In this document: piece by piece, positions 37,531-50,699 of the stretch
Layout: every line of letters begins with the position of its first letter
How positions within the stretch are numbered: the stretch's first letter is position 1
Origin: Jacaranda mimosifolia
Taxonomy: Eukaryota; Streptophyta; Magnoliopsida; Lamiales; Bignoniaceae
Assembly: GCA_018894105.1 (NCBI GenBank)
Contig: CM032120.1
Coordinates: forward strand, 27,984,710 to 28,048,709
Direction of reading: 5' to 3'
DNA length: 64,000 nucleotides
Translations under genes and position numbers: made by a program
Notes under the pieces: generated by a model
What the model was told of the DNA's origin: nothing
Seen by the model: only the letters and a program-made list of their open reading frames with translations
Databases searched by the model: none

Positions 37531-39340
37531 AAAGAGGCACACATCAACCTGCAAGCTCGATAACCATAAAAAGAATGACCATATCCTCATTTTTTAGACA
37601 AAAGAATGGCAATATTTAATTAAAAATACACATTATTACTGGTCATCACATTAATTTGAAAATGATTTCAACATTTTAACTTGGCCATTAGAAAATTTTT
37701 ATATAAGAGCACTCAGTGATCTAATAGTTTTTGTTTTAATTTTAGGTTGGCAGTTTTGACCTAACAATAATGCCGACTTTGATGCAGCTGGAATCACAAA
37801 TTATAAAGAGCAGCTGGTGTTCTTCAAACCATATGATACTTGAATCTTGTTTTCACCCTTCTTAATAAACTCAACAAGCAACAACAAAAACTATAAGCAC
37901 ACACTTTTGTTCCCAAATAATTGTAGAATTTGGCATGTTAAAACCACCAACTTGATGTACAGTTAAAAGGGTATTTCATTGATTAAATTTTAATTAGGGG
38001 TGCCAATTTGAGTGGGTTGAATGGTTCGTGTTATATCAAGGTATGTGTATTACATAGATTTATCCAATCTGACTCAATCCATTTAATTTTTCGCTCGATA
38101 AACCAAAATTCAAACCCAACTTAAATTAAATTAGAGGTCAACTTGGATCGATCTGAAATTGGATTGACCCATCAATCCAAAGCCCATCTGACCCACCCAA
38201 TTCATTAATGAAGAGCTTTTAAAAATAGAACACTTTTATGAAATGTATTTGAGATTTATATTTATTTAAACCTTTGATAATATATTTTTCCTTTTCTAAA
38301 ATTACTTAAAATAAGATTATCTAATTAATATTCAAATCATCCATATTATTAGCTTTTACTCCAAATTTAATTTCAAAAGATGATTATCTAATCAAGTAAT
38401 TTTGTGTAAATTACTCTTAGATATTATTTTTAAATATATATACACTTGTAATGAATTATCATATTATTATATTCATAATAGAATATAATGACATTAAATC
38501 TTCTAGAATTGCCAAATCAATGTTAATGTAATAAAAATTGATTTAAAATTGGATAAAGTTTGTGAAGTAAATAGATAAGAAAAGACGACACTTCAAAATT
38601 TGTCTGTTTTGATGTTATGTAGATTGGATTGGGTTGATGGGTCATCCTAAAAGTAATCGAGTTACCTGTGATCCAATCCAAACCCATGTTGGGTTGTATT
38701 TCAACTCAATCGACAATCGATTGGCTGACTCAAGTGTGGTGTGGGTATTGATATGCTGAAGTTAAATAATTGTGGACGAAATTAGTTTTTATTTTGAGCC
38801 CCAAATATCACATCTATAGAGAAACATGACTCCTAATTAAACAATATGTCTTAGAATTTTATGCATGTTTTTAATTACATCTTTGCAACAGAGTTACGTA
38901 CTTAATAAAGTCCTGTGTCTTGTTAAAATAGCCTTGTTGAATAGCTACAAATAAAACTAATTAGAACTGGAGTGATTTAAAAGAAGAAAAGTATACATAT
39001 GCATCTAACATACATATACAACTGCGTAAAAAGCGTTTGTCCTATACTAAAGCATTTTTAAGAAATTAAAAAGTTTCAAGTTAGTAGGTTTAGGGTCACA
39101 GTCATGTTCCTTAAGAGGCTATTTATTGGAGTCTTTCGAGCACCAACTAAAATATGAATAAAGCCTTTAGAAAACTGTAGTTCCACAAACCTCGATTCTA
39201 CATTTACGTATTCTAATTCTTTTACTTACAAGTAGGAACTGAATATTGTGCTCTTTTCATTAAATTTTATTTCGACATATAAATTGGTAATTTTTGTTCC
39301 ATCAAAATATATAATTTTATTATATAATATATCTACATAA
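37531..39340. other. Intergenic, with a likely degenerate MITE at about 37,994-38,755
   Basis: TTAGGGGTGCCAATTTGAG near 37,994 opens a stretch rich in GGGTTGGATTG and CAATCCAACCC phrases that ends near 38,755. This has the style of TAGGGGTG-type MITEs, but I could not match clean inverted ends. No gene is visible. Confidence 0.4.
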
Positions 39341-39749
39341 ACAACTTTGGGGCACTTATTAAAAAGTACCAAATGCACTTTCCAATTTAGTGATCAGTTC
39401 CTACTTGATTTTTGTTAGAACAAACTCCCTAGTTTTGTTAAATTTTTAGAGATTACTCCCTACTCACTTGATTTGACAAAAATGCCCTTAAGTATCATAT
39501 TTTTCATACATTTTTTCTCACTTCTTCTCCAACCGGATAAGCAAACAGTAAACCCTATCATACGCTCATTACCAGAAACAGAAAAAACGCAACAAGCTGC
39601 ACGGCGAGAAAGAGAATAACGTCAGAGCCAAAAACCACCAACCCGACAGCTGCATTGTCTTCTTCTCTTTTTATTTTCATCATTTTCGGGTTTCATCTTT
39701 TTCTCAGTTTCTTCCCAGTTGCTTCTGGGTTTCTTATATTTTTCCAACA

Positions 39750-42700
39750 ATGTCAACCAGTAGTGAAGCAAGTGTGCTCAATCAAGTGTTGGGGAGTTAC
39801 CGCTACAAAGACCAGCTCCATATAATGTCAATTAAGGATAGTATGACTTTAATGGATATGTACATTAATCTCGCAAGAAAATGAAGTGAAATCAAAGCAG
39901 AGCACTTCAGTTTGCAATATATAGCTCCACATCAAAGATTGTATGTGAGTTTAACTGATGATGATGATGTCATAAATATGGTCTTACTGTATTTGACATT
40001 GAAGATGAACATTGTTGACATCTTGGTAAATCGAAAGGATGAATCAAGCAGCAGAGAAAAGAAGAGCAATAATGTTTTAAGGTAATACTTCTACAGAATC
40101 TCAACTGTACTACAGTTTGTAAAGTTTTGTACTTGAAGTGTTCTGAAATTGCACTCTATTTATTTGAAAATCTTTCTGTACTTGGAGCGTTCTAAATTAT
40201 ACTTCATTGCAGTTAACATTGTACATCATCTCACAAAAATTATACTTTATTATGTAAGTTTTATACTTCAAGTGTTCTACTAAAGGATTATCTAAAACTG
40301 TACTGTAACTTATAGAGGTTTATACTTGAAGTGTTCCAAATTGTACATAAACTATACAAAATTATACTTTCTGTTTTCTGAAATTATTCATTTAACCTAA
40401 ACTGTACTGAAGTTGCCAGGGTTTTATACTTCAATTGTTCGAAATTTGTACTTCATTTCACACAAATTTGTACTCCAGTTATCTGAAATTGTACTTCATT
40501 TAACTAAAATTTCTACTATTTGATTATCCAAAGTTATGCTGCTATTGCTAATGGTTTATACCTAAAGTGTTCAAAAACTTTACTTCTTTTTATTTAAAAT
40601 TGTACTTCAACCTTTTGAGATTATACTTTATTTTACACAATTTTTACTTATTTATTGAAGGTCTACATTTTAAGGGTTATATTTACCGATTATCCAAAAT
40701 ACACTGCAGTTGCTAGGGCTTTATACTTCAAGAGATTGAAATTGTACTTCACTCTATCTAAAATTATACATTTATTTCATGAAATTATATTTTCTTCTGT
40801 ACTTCATTTTACAGAAACCTATACTCTTTTCATTGAAGTTCTATACTTCAAGTGTTCGTAAATTGTACGTCGTTTTATATAAACTTGTACTTCAATTATT
40901 TGAATCTATTATTCGACTATCATATTTTCTGTTAATAAATTATCCAATTTGTGCTGCAATTGCTAAGGTTTTATACTTCAAATGTTCAAAAATTGTTCTA
41001 CACTTTACATAAACTGTATTTCTGTTTTTTAAAATTATACTTCATTTTATACATCATTTTATATATGTCTATACTCTTGTCACTGAAGTTATATACTTCA
41101 GGTGTTCTGAAATTGTACTTCATGTAAACACCACTCCATTCATTGAAGTTCTATACTTCAAGTGTTCGAAGTTGTAGTTCACTTTATCTGAAGTTGTACT
41201 TCATTTTATCTAAACTTGTACTTTAATTTCTGAACCTATTATTTTACTTTTAAGCGTGTAATAATGTATCATCCCAAAATTATACTGCAAGAGCCAAGGT
41301 TTTATACTTCAGTTGTTCCGAAATTGTACTTTACATTATCAAAAGTTGTACTTCGAATTTCTGAACTTATATTTCAGTTCTTACATAATTTCACATAAAT
41401 CTGTATATTCTTTTCATTGAAGTTCTATACTTCTGGTATTCCGAAATTGTACTTCACTTTCTCTAATATTGTACTTCTATTTTTTGAAATTATACTTCAT
41501 TTTATACATCATTCTACCCAAACTTGTACTCCATTCATTAAAGTTCTACACTTCAAATATATGAAGTTGTACTTCATTTTATCTGAACTTGTACTTTAAT
41601 TATCTGAACCTATTATTTAACTTTTAAGCTTGTAATAATGTATCATCCCAAAATTATACTGCAAGATCCTAGGTTTTATACTTCAGTTGTTCCGAAATTG
41701 TACTTCACATTATCAAAAGTTGTACTTCGAATTTCTGAATATATATTTCAGTTCTTACATAATTTCACCTAAATCTATATATTCTTTTCATTGAATTTCT
41801 ATACTTCAGGTATTCCGAAATTGTACTTCACTTTGTTAATATTGTACTTCTATTTTCTGAAATCATACTTCATTTTATAAATTATTTTACCGAAATTTGT
41901 ACTCCATTCATGGAAGTTCTATACTTCAAGTTTTTCGAAGTTGTACTTAATTTTATCTGAACTTGTACGTCATGATCTGAATCTATTATTTAATTTAGAA
42001 GTGACTACTAATTGATTATCCAATAACTATACTGCAATAGCTAAAGTTTTATACTTCAGGAGTTCGAAATTGTACTTCACATTATCAAAAGTTGTACTTC
42101 GAATTTCTGAACTTATATTTCAGTTCTTACATAATTTCACCTAAATCTGTATATTCTTTTCATTGAAGTTCTATACTTCAGGTATTCCAAAATTGTACTT
42201 CACTTTGTTAATATTGTATTTCTATTTTTTGAAATCATACTTCATTTTATACATCATTCTACCTAAACTTGTACCCATTCATTAAAGTTCTATACTTCAA
42301 ATGTATGATGCTGTACTTCATTTTATCTTAACTTGTACTTTAATTATCTGAATCTATTATTTAACTTTTAAGCATGTACTAATGTATGATCCAAAAATAA
42401 TACTGCAAGAGCTAAGGTTTTATACTTCAGTTGTTCTGAAATTGTACTTTACATTATCAAAAGTTGTACTTCGAATTTTTGAATTGATATTTCAGTTCTT
42501 ACATAATTTCACCTAAATCTGTATATTCTTTTCATTGAATTTCTATACTTCAGGTATTCCGAAATTGTACTTAACTTTGTCTAATATTATACTTCTATTT
42601 TTTGAAATCATACTTAATTTTATACATCATTCTACCTAAACTTGTATTCCATTCATTAAAGTTCTACACTTCAAATGTATGAAGTTGTACTTCATTTTAT

Positions 42701-45534
42701 CTAAACTTGTACTTTAATTATCTGAACCTATTATTTTACTTTTAAGCATGTAATAATGTATCATCCCAAAATTATAATGCAAGAGCCAAGGTTTTATACT
42801 TCAGTTGTTCCGAAATTGTACTTTACATTATCAAAAGTTGTACTTCGAATTTCTGAACTTATATTTCAGTTCTTACATAATTTCATATAAATCTGTATAT
42901 TCTTTTCATTGAAGTTCTATACTTCAGGTTATTCCGAAATTGTACTTCACTTTGTTAATATTGTACTTCTATTTTTTGAAATCATACTTCATTTTATACA
43001 TCATTCTACCTAAACTTGTACTCCATTCATTAAAGTTCTATACTTCAAATATATGAAGTTGTACTTCATTTTATCTGAACTTGTACTTTAATTATCTGAA
43101 CCTATTATTTAACTTTTAAGCGTGTACTAATGTATGATCCAAAAATAATACTGCAAGAGCGAAGGTTTTATACTTCGGTTGTTCTGAAATTGTACTTTAC
43201 ATTATCAAAAGTTGTACTTCAAATTTCTGAACTTATATTTCAGTTCTTACATAATTTCACCTAAATCTGTATATTCTTTTCATTGAAGTTCTATACTTCA
43301 GGTATTTCGAAATTGTACTTCAATTCTTTTACTTCCGTTTCTTAAAATTATCCTTAAATTTATACATCATTTTATCTAGATATGTACTCTTTCATTTGAA
43401 GTTTTGTACTTCAGGTGTTCCAAATTGTACTTAGTTTTATTTTAACTTGTACTTCAATTTTCTGAATTTCTTATTTAATTTTCAAGTGTTCTACTAATAA
43501 ATTATCGAAAAAATTATACTGCAATTGCTGCATTTTATACTTCTATTGTTATGAAATTGTACTTCATTTATTTGAAATTATACCACAATGATGAAATATT
43601 CTACCTAAAATTATACTTCATTTGTCAACCTCAAGGGATGCAGTCGAGGAAGAAATTGGTTCGACCAATACATCGCACAATGAATTTGCTTTAATTAGCA
43701 GCTCAATTGATGCATAGAGGAATTGCATATATGGAGAGGGTCAAACATTCAAGGATGCTCAGGAGTTCAGAATTATGCTTAAGAATCATGCAGTGTCTAC
43801 TTTACGGTCATTTAAATACAAGAAAAATGACAGCAAAAAAATCATAGCCATTTGCAGTGACGAAAATTGCAAATGGAGAATCTATGCATCAAGGCATGAA
43901 GCTGATAAATTATTTGGCATTCGAAAATGCAATCTAGAGCACACATGTGGTGAGGCTAATCTTCGGACAAGGGGACATCCTAAAGCCGATTCCGCTTGGG
44001 TTGCTAACGTAGTGAATGATAAATTGAGATCAGAGCCATGTTATCGGCCCTCTACCATATTGAAAGATATCCACAGAGAATATGGTGTGGAACTTAGGTA
44101 CCATAAAGCATGGATGGGTAAGGAATTAGCTATGCATGACATCCATGGAGCTGAGAAGGGATCTTATGACAAGTTGAGATGGTACTGTGATGCTGTGAAT
44201 AGGAAAAACCCTAGAAGTATTGCAGACTGTGAGATTGACCCAATCAGTCAAAAATTTCATCGGCTATTTATATGTTTCAGTGCATGCCTTCTTGGTTTTC
44301 TTAGGGGATGCAGGCCATTGATATTCTTGGATGGAACCCATATTAAAAATAAATACAAAGGAGTCTTACTCAGCGCTGTCAGTAAGGATGCTAATGATGA
44401 CTTATTCACATTAGCATATGCAGTTGTTGACTCTGAAAATGATATTAATTGGGAATGGTTCTGCTTTAAGCTGAGAAGTGTCTTAGATTCTGAATATCTA
44501 CCGGCTTATCGAAGTTTACTTTCTTCTCCGATCAACATCCAGGTCTTCTCAAGGCCCTCCCCATGATATTTCCTGGTAGCCACCATGCATATTGCTTGAG
44601 GCACTTAGTGGATAACTTTAAGAAACATGTAAGTTTCCTCTATATTTGTTTGTGAGACAATTATATGAAATAAACTCTACTTCATAACATTAAGCACATT
44701 ACTGTTCTATTATTTTAAATTCAGGTATTAAGGAAGTACCTTCTACATAACAAGAAACATCGGTGTTCTGTTTTTATAAAAGCTGCATATGCGCCTACAA
44801 GGCAGGAGTATACCCGACATATAGACAGCATCTTGGAGTCAATGCGGCTTGCAAGAGACTTTATTATGCAGTTTGACCCACCATGTTGGGCAAATTCCTT
44901 ATTCACTGGAGATCGATGGGGGGTAATAAACAATAATCAAGCAGAAAGTTGGAATAATTGGGTTAAACCAACCCGATTTATGCCAGTTGCAGCCATGATT
45001 GATCACATACACATGCAAATAATGGTTATGATGCATGATAGACGAGAAGAATCTCATAATATGGTTGGTCAATTATGTCCCAAGCAAGAGAAGAAGTTGG
45101 CAATCAATCATATGCGTTCTCGTAACTTAAAAGTTGTCATGCCTAGCGGTTGGAGCTTTGAGGTGATTGAGCAAGATAAATCATATGCTGTGGATTTACA
45201 TAGCAGAGTTTGTTCGTGCAGAGCATGGCATATTGATAAAATACCATGCAGACATGCTTGTGCTTGTATCGAGTCAAAGTCACTTTCACTGTATGACTTC
45301 ACCGATCAATACTACCGAGTTGAGATGTATCAACAAGCATACCAAGCAATTATAAACCCTATTCCTACGTTTGATATGCATATGTTCCCTGTAGATGATG
45401 ATGAAATCATTCATGCACCTGATTGTCGATCTCAGCATGGGCGTAGAAGGACACGGAGGATTCCATCACAGATTGATAAACGTGTAATTAAGTGTAAAAG
45501 GTGTGGTAGAGCAGGGCATAATCATCGTACTTGA
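39750..45534 (+). pseudogene. MuDR-type transposase gene of MULE 2, nearly complete but broken
   Basis: Three exons are proposed: 39,750-40,081, 43,636-44,629 and 44,725-45,534, with GT/AG sites in phase. Exon 1 resembles the PB1-like N-terminus of many MULE proteins (LYVSLTDDDDVINMV). Exon 2 has the MuDR N-terminal zinc-binding region (CSDENCKWRIYAS, then HTCGEANLRTRGHPKA). The catalytic core follows (PLIFLDGTHIKNKYKG; a second Asp in FFSDQHPG after a frame change). Exon 3 has NNNQAESWN, a SWIM finger (CSCRAWHIDKIPCRHAC) and a zinc knuckle. Defects are a TGA at 39,882, a TAG at 43,715 and a one-base frame change between about 44,490 and 44,520. A TGA also sits where the last knuckle Cys should be (45,532). 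The MULE transposase would cut and join element ends in the nucleus. Confidence 0.88.
40082..43635 (+). repeat. Motif array A filling transposase intron 1 (TRTACTTCA type, with a 373-bp higher-order unit)
   Basis: The 3,554-base intron is packed with TGTACTTCA and TATACTTCA or one-base variants, mostly in + orientation, at irregular spacings of about 20-50 bases. From about 41,100 to 43,330 a longer unit repeats. The marker CAGTTCTTACATAATTTCA begins at 41,375, 41,749, 42,121, 42,493, 42,867 and 43,241, which gives a period of 372-374 bases. The donor AAG/GTAATA and acceptor CTCAAG/GG sit just outside. No coding region is present. Confidence 0.9.
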
Positions 45535-45540
45535 AAAGAA

Positions 45541-45912
45541 TCAGTAAACTAGTTAACTTTTGTACCTCAATCAGGGATAATTGTACTTGATTTGTTCCCA
45601 TTTGCACCCCAGTTGGGCAACTTTGTACTTAATATAGCGTGAAATTAGCATTCTTGCATGTTTTCGGTACACTAGTTAACTTTTGTACCTCAAACAGGGA
45701 TAATTATACTTGATTTGTTCCCATTTGCACCTCAGTTCGGCAACTTTGTACTTAATATAGCGTGAAATTAGCATTCTTGCATGTTTTCGGTACACTAGTT
45801 AACTTTTGTACCTCAATCAGGGATAATTGTACTTGATTTGTTCCCATTTGCACCTCAGTTGGGCAACTTTGTACTTAACATAGCGTGAAATTAGCATTCT
45901 TGCATGTTTTTA
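45541..45912 (+). repeat. Array B: three copies of a 123-bp unit directly after the transposase stop
   Basis: The marker ACTAGTTAAC begins at 45,548, 45,671 and 45,794. Each unit contains TTTGTACCTCA, TTGTACTTGATTTG and TTTGTACTTAATATAGCG, so it carries the same TGTACT core as array A. Copies are nearly identical. Confidence 0.92.
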
Positions 45913-46129
45913 GTAATATTTTTTAATTGAAATTTGTTCAAAGATTTGCTTTTTAATTCTTGGTAATTATTAACCAAATTATTGAAGTATGTGTTCAATA
46001 TTTATCATATGAATAAAATAATATTAAAAATTTTAAGTTGTTAATCACTTGTGTTCAACGGATGAATGTTATCAATCGCAGTAATGAAAGAATACTTATG
46101 CTTTGAAAGATGTAAAGAAATGAGAATTT

Positions 46130-47110
46130 GCCGATGATGTCCACCCTATCATCCATACAAATTGGTACTTCACTATATCCGATAATATCAAATTATTGTA
46201 CTTGCCCATCATTACAATTATTGGAGAATAATTATTTAGCTGCTATAAGTGTACTTCAGGAAAACAAATCTTATACTTTCCTTTTTCCGAATTTGTACCT
46301 TATATCTCCAGAATTGTACTGAGATTTTAATTCGTTCCCCTGAAATGTACTTAGTTTTCCGCGAGTTGTACTTAAGATCCTCGCCTTGTTTCAATTGAAT
46401 TTGAGTGTTCTTCAACGAAACACATTTTATAATTTCTTTTCCCGAGTTTGTACCTCATTGCCCTCAAAATGCACTGAAATCCGCCGCCCAGTTTCAATTG
46501 AATTGAAGCGTACTTCAACGAAGCACATTTTATACTCTCTTTATTCTAAATTGTACTTAGTTTCCCCTAAATTGTACTCAAGATCCCCGCCTTGTTTCAG
46601 TTGCATTTGAGTGTTCTTCAGCGAAACACATTTTATACTTTCTTTTTCTGGGTTTGTACCTCATTGCCCTCAAAATGTACTGAAATCCGCCGCCCAGTTT
46701 CAATTGAATTGAAGCGTACTTCAACGAAGCACATTTTATACTCTCTTTATTTTGAATTGTACTTAGTTTCCCCTGAATTGTACTCAAGATCCCTGCCTTG
46801 TTTCAGTTGCATTTGAGTGTTCTTCAGCGAAACACATTTTATACTTTCTTTTTCCGGGTTTGTACCTCATTGCCCTCAAAATGCACTGAAATCCGCCGCC
46901 CAATTTCAATTGAATTGAAGCGTACTTCAACGAAGCACATTTTATACTCTCTTTATTCTGAATTATACTTAGTTTCCCCTGAATTGTACTCAATATCCTC
47001 GCCTTATTTCAATTGAATTTGAGTGTTCTTCAGAGAAACGCATTTTATACTTTCTTTTTTCCGAATTTGTACCTCATTTCCCCTGAATTGTATTCAAATT
47101 CCCTGCCCTG
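46130..47110 (+). repeat. Array C: 206-bp higher-order units between the two convergent genes
   Basis: The phrase TGTTCTTCA(A/G)CGAAACACATT returns every 206 bases from about 46,408. There are three full copies and a partial one, starting near 46,380, 46,586, 46,792 and 46,998. Each unit holds several TGTACTTAG, GTACTTCAACG and TTGTACCTCA sites. Open frames of 69-74 codons on both strands are products of the repeat and are not genes. Confidence 0.9.
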
Positions 47111-48344
47111 TTTCAATTGAATTTAAGTTATAAATAATTAATGGAAAATTACACTTACATACAAAAAAATATTATAAACAAATTATGCTTCAATTTACAC
47201 ATGTATTTACATACAAGTGATTCAAATCCTGGCATTTTCATGAGTTAATATTCTATAAGCCATATTCGCACGATATTTATCAATATCAATTGTTCTAGCA
47301 TCCCTCCAGAACTCGGGGGTGTCTCTAGCAAAACATTCTGCCCAAAGGCATACATAGACACCACAATCCACTGTACCCACTTGATGCCTGCTTTTTCTCA
47401 CCTTTAACTGTTCATCCACCCGACTCCCCAATGAAAGCTTCAGGTACCGAGAATAGAGTTAAGCCTACAAAAATATTGATCAGTTGTTGACTCCCTAGTT
47501 TATGAACAAATCATAGGGAAAGAAAGAAAACTTACAATGGCAACAACTATCGGTTTGTATCTGGCGGCCATTATTGAATTCATGTACAAGAAAGAACGAG
47601 TCGAGGTGTCGAGGACAACCAAGAACCAATGCTGGCATCGGCAAATCAGTAGGATTATGTAACGACACTCGTTTAAAACATCCACCGTGAGCTCTTCCAA
47701 ATCTGTACAAGTGAAGCTGTTAAGTTTAAGCTTAAACTCCACAAATTCTTCATCCGTAATATCCTTGATGTTGCGTTCCTCTAGTCGGTCTAATATATCA
47801 GCCTATGAAGTATAAAACAAATGGTTAGACTCATTTGTCATCGTGAGGTAAATAAAGTTAGGAAACTGCCACATACCTGCGCTATTGAGGACGTAAACCA
47901 CACATTCTGGTGACCCTTGTTGCTGAAAGATGGGCTATATAATATCGACATGTAATAGTCCACTATGTCACCGGTAAGTTCTCCTCCAAATAAGAGCTCA
48001 CAAAGGTTTTTTCCATCCAGAAAATGTCTTGCTCCTTCCCATACAGTCACCCTACATAATTGTGAATTGTTAGGTCAGATACCAATTTATCCAACAGAAA
48101 AACAATAAGCAAATTTTGTTACCTCAAATTATCTCTTCTGACAAAGTTGTTGATGACTTCTCGCTCTTCTACTGGAATAAGAGCAAGTCCTCTATAATCA
48201 GTCCTTCCTTTATATGGATCGGCCACTTCAATCTTTGTGATGGTTGGTTCATCTGCCACTAGGATTGGTTCATCTGCCACCTGGCTTGGTTGATCTGCCA
48301 CCTGGATTGGTTCATCTACCACCTAGGGTACAAAACATAGCACA

Positions 48345-49030
48345 TAGGTACAAAGTATCAACTATTGAAGTAGAAAAGATAGCACATGAAGTATAGATAC
48401 CACCAATGTGGAGTACAAAACTCAAGCACAAACTGTTGAAGTAGAAAAGATAAGCACATGAAGTACAGACATCACCAACATAGTGTACCCTCTACTCAAG
48501 CACATTTGGTGTAAAGTGTCAACTGTTGAAGTAGAAAAGATAAGAAGATGAAGTACAGACATCACCAATATGGAGTACAAAACTCAAGCACATAGGTATA
48601 AAGTGTCAACTGTGAAGTATAAAAGAAAAGCACATGAAGTACAGAAATCACCAACATGGAGTACAAAACTCAAGCACAAACTGTTGAAGTAGAAAAGATA
48701 AGCACATGAAATACAGACATCACCAACATGGTGTACCCTCCACTCAAGCACATTAGGTGTAAAGTGTCAACTTTTGAAGTAAAAAAGATAAGCACACGAA
48801 GTACAGACATCACCAACATGGTGTACCCTCTACTCAAGCACATTAGGTGTACAGTGTCAACTGTTGAAGTAGAAAATATAAGCACATGAAGTACAGACAT
48901 CACCAATATGGTGTACAAAATTCAAGCACATTAGGTATAAAGTGTCAACTATTGAAGTAGAAAAGATCAGCACATAAGTGCAAGTATCATCAACATGAAG
49001 TATAAGACATCATCCATTAAGTGCAAATGT
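48345..49030 (-). repeat. Array D inside a Ulp1 intron (inverted TGTACTTC motif)
   Basis: On the + strand the phrase GTAGAAAAGATAAGCACATGAAGTACAGACATCACCAACATGG recurs in shortened or changed form every 80-160 bases; it is too long to quote beyond its landmarks GAAGTAC and CACATGAAG. On the minus strand, the gene's sense strand, this gives TGTACTTCATGTG. The motif therefore points along the Ulp1 gene, opposite to arrays A-C. Confidence 0.85.
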
Positions 49031-50699
49031 CAACCAATCAAGTATAAGATATCATAACATTTATTACAAACAGACAGGTTACAAATGAAATGCAAGTAGC
49101 AAAAAAATAACATTAAGTAGCGCACAACACCTTCTTCTCTTCTTGTTCTTTGTTTTTTCGTGCACGAGGACGAGCACGATAAGTTTTTGTCACTTGTCTT
49201 GCTCTTTTAGCTGGTGTGGTGCTGGGGGGGCTGACAAAATCTGGAGATTTCTATTTTGGCTTCCTGTCTTCTCGATTGCACACATTTATCACAATCGAAG
49301 ACATGACATTAGCCACTTCAATCTCAGATTCCTCGAACTCAACCGCTTGAATTGGTATATAATGTTCTATCTTCAAAGGTGTGGGGGAATCTAAAGGATC
49401 ATGACGTTCTTTGGTTCGACTTTCTTCATCCACCGTGTCTTCAGAATCATCCCCTTCTTTCTGTGCATCATGTACCAAATCAAGTACCCCCTCATGCACA
49501 TGCTCACCAGCTTCCTCCTCAAGCTCCAGCCCATCAGTCTCTTCCTCCTCACCCTGGTCCTTCATTGCCATGTATTCAAATGAAGCAATTTTTTCTTTCA
49601 ATGATTTAATTTCTTCACCTTTAGCTGCAATAATTGCTTCATATATCGTATGATCACAGACATGGACTTCACTGATGGCAGTACTAGCAGCCTCTGATTT
49701 TTGATCAAATCTGCCAATTCTAACTCCTCTGGAGCAGGGTTGAGGGCTACAACTTATTACAATGGAAATAATTATCAAATTCAAATTATTATACAAAAAA
49801 TAAATTGTAACTTGCTTCAATTTATTCTCTGCCTGCTCTACATTTTGTGGGAGTTTGCTATCCTTCCACCTGTAAAAGCGTGGAAACTCAAACAAACTCA
49901 CTGGTGTAGCCAGTGACGGGATGCGTTCATAAACCCATGCCTGTCATTCATAAATCAAAAAATTATACTCACTTGAATATAAATATAATCAATGCTATTA
50001 GAAAAATAAAGCAAACACTTACCATCAAGCTGACTGTACACCCATCAATGTACTTCTTTCTTCTTTCTCCACCTACTCCTAAATGGTTCTTCATATCTTG
50101 GACAAGAAAACTGTATGCAGCTATGCCCCATGCATACAGACCAACTCTAAACAAATTGTCCAAGTATGCTAGGAGAAATCTTGGAGTCCAATAATTAGAT
50201 GTTGGAAACAGAATACAATTAAAAACAAAAACTATGTACAACCTACAAAAATTATTCAAGTCCTCCACACTATCCTTATATACATACTTCTCGAGTTTGT
50301 TTGCTATTTCGGATCTAGTTATATTCTGCAGCTTTCTAGAAAAAAGGCAGTCAAAGGTTGAAGACTTCATCTTCAATGTTATATCAACAGATTGCCCCAC
50401 ATGTGGCAACCCTAAAACCATTGAAAATTCAGCTGCAGAAAAAGAAACCTCAACCCCCTCCACAAAATGAAATGAGAGCTTTTTTGGGTCAAACCTCCTA
50501 AGTATAGCTTCAAGACGAATGAAGCTTGAACTTAACTTAGGCATATCCATGTATATATAGAAAGGGGTCTTCTTCAATACATCAACATATTTGGACCCCA
50601 TCTTGGACTTCACAAGCTCCAATTTACTGTGAAAATATTGGGGGGAGCAACGAGAATAGAATCACAATGTCTTGGCTTTGCTGTAATGACAAAAAAAAA

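Noticed and set aside
40082..43635. CRISPR-like array
   Set aside because: Spacing is irregular, spacers are themselves repeated, and the context is a plant nuclear transposon.
46386..47016. Near-identical 69-74-codon open frames on both strands
   Set aside because: They recur every 206 bases with the tandem unit and exist on both strands at once.
47222..50626. Host SUMO protease gene
   Set aside because: The gene lies inside MULE 2, has a DUF1985-like N-terminal part, stops and a changed catalytic residue. It belongs to the transposon.
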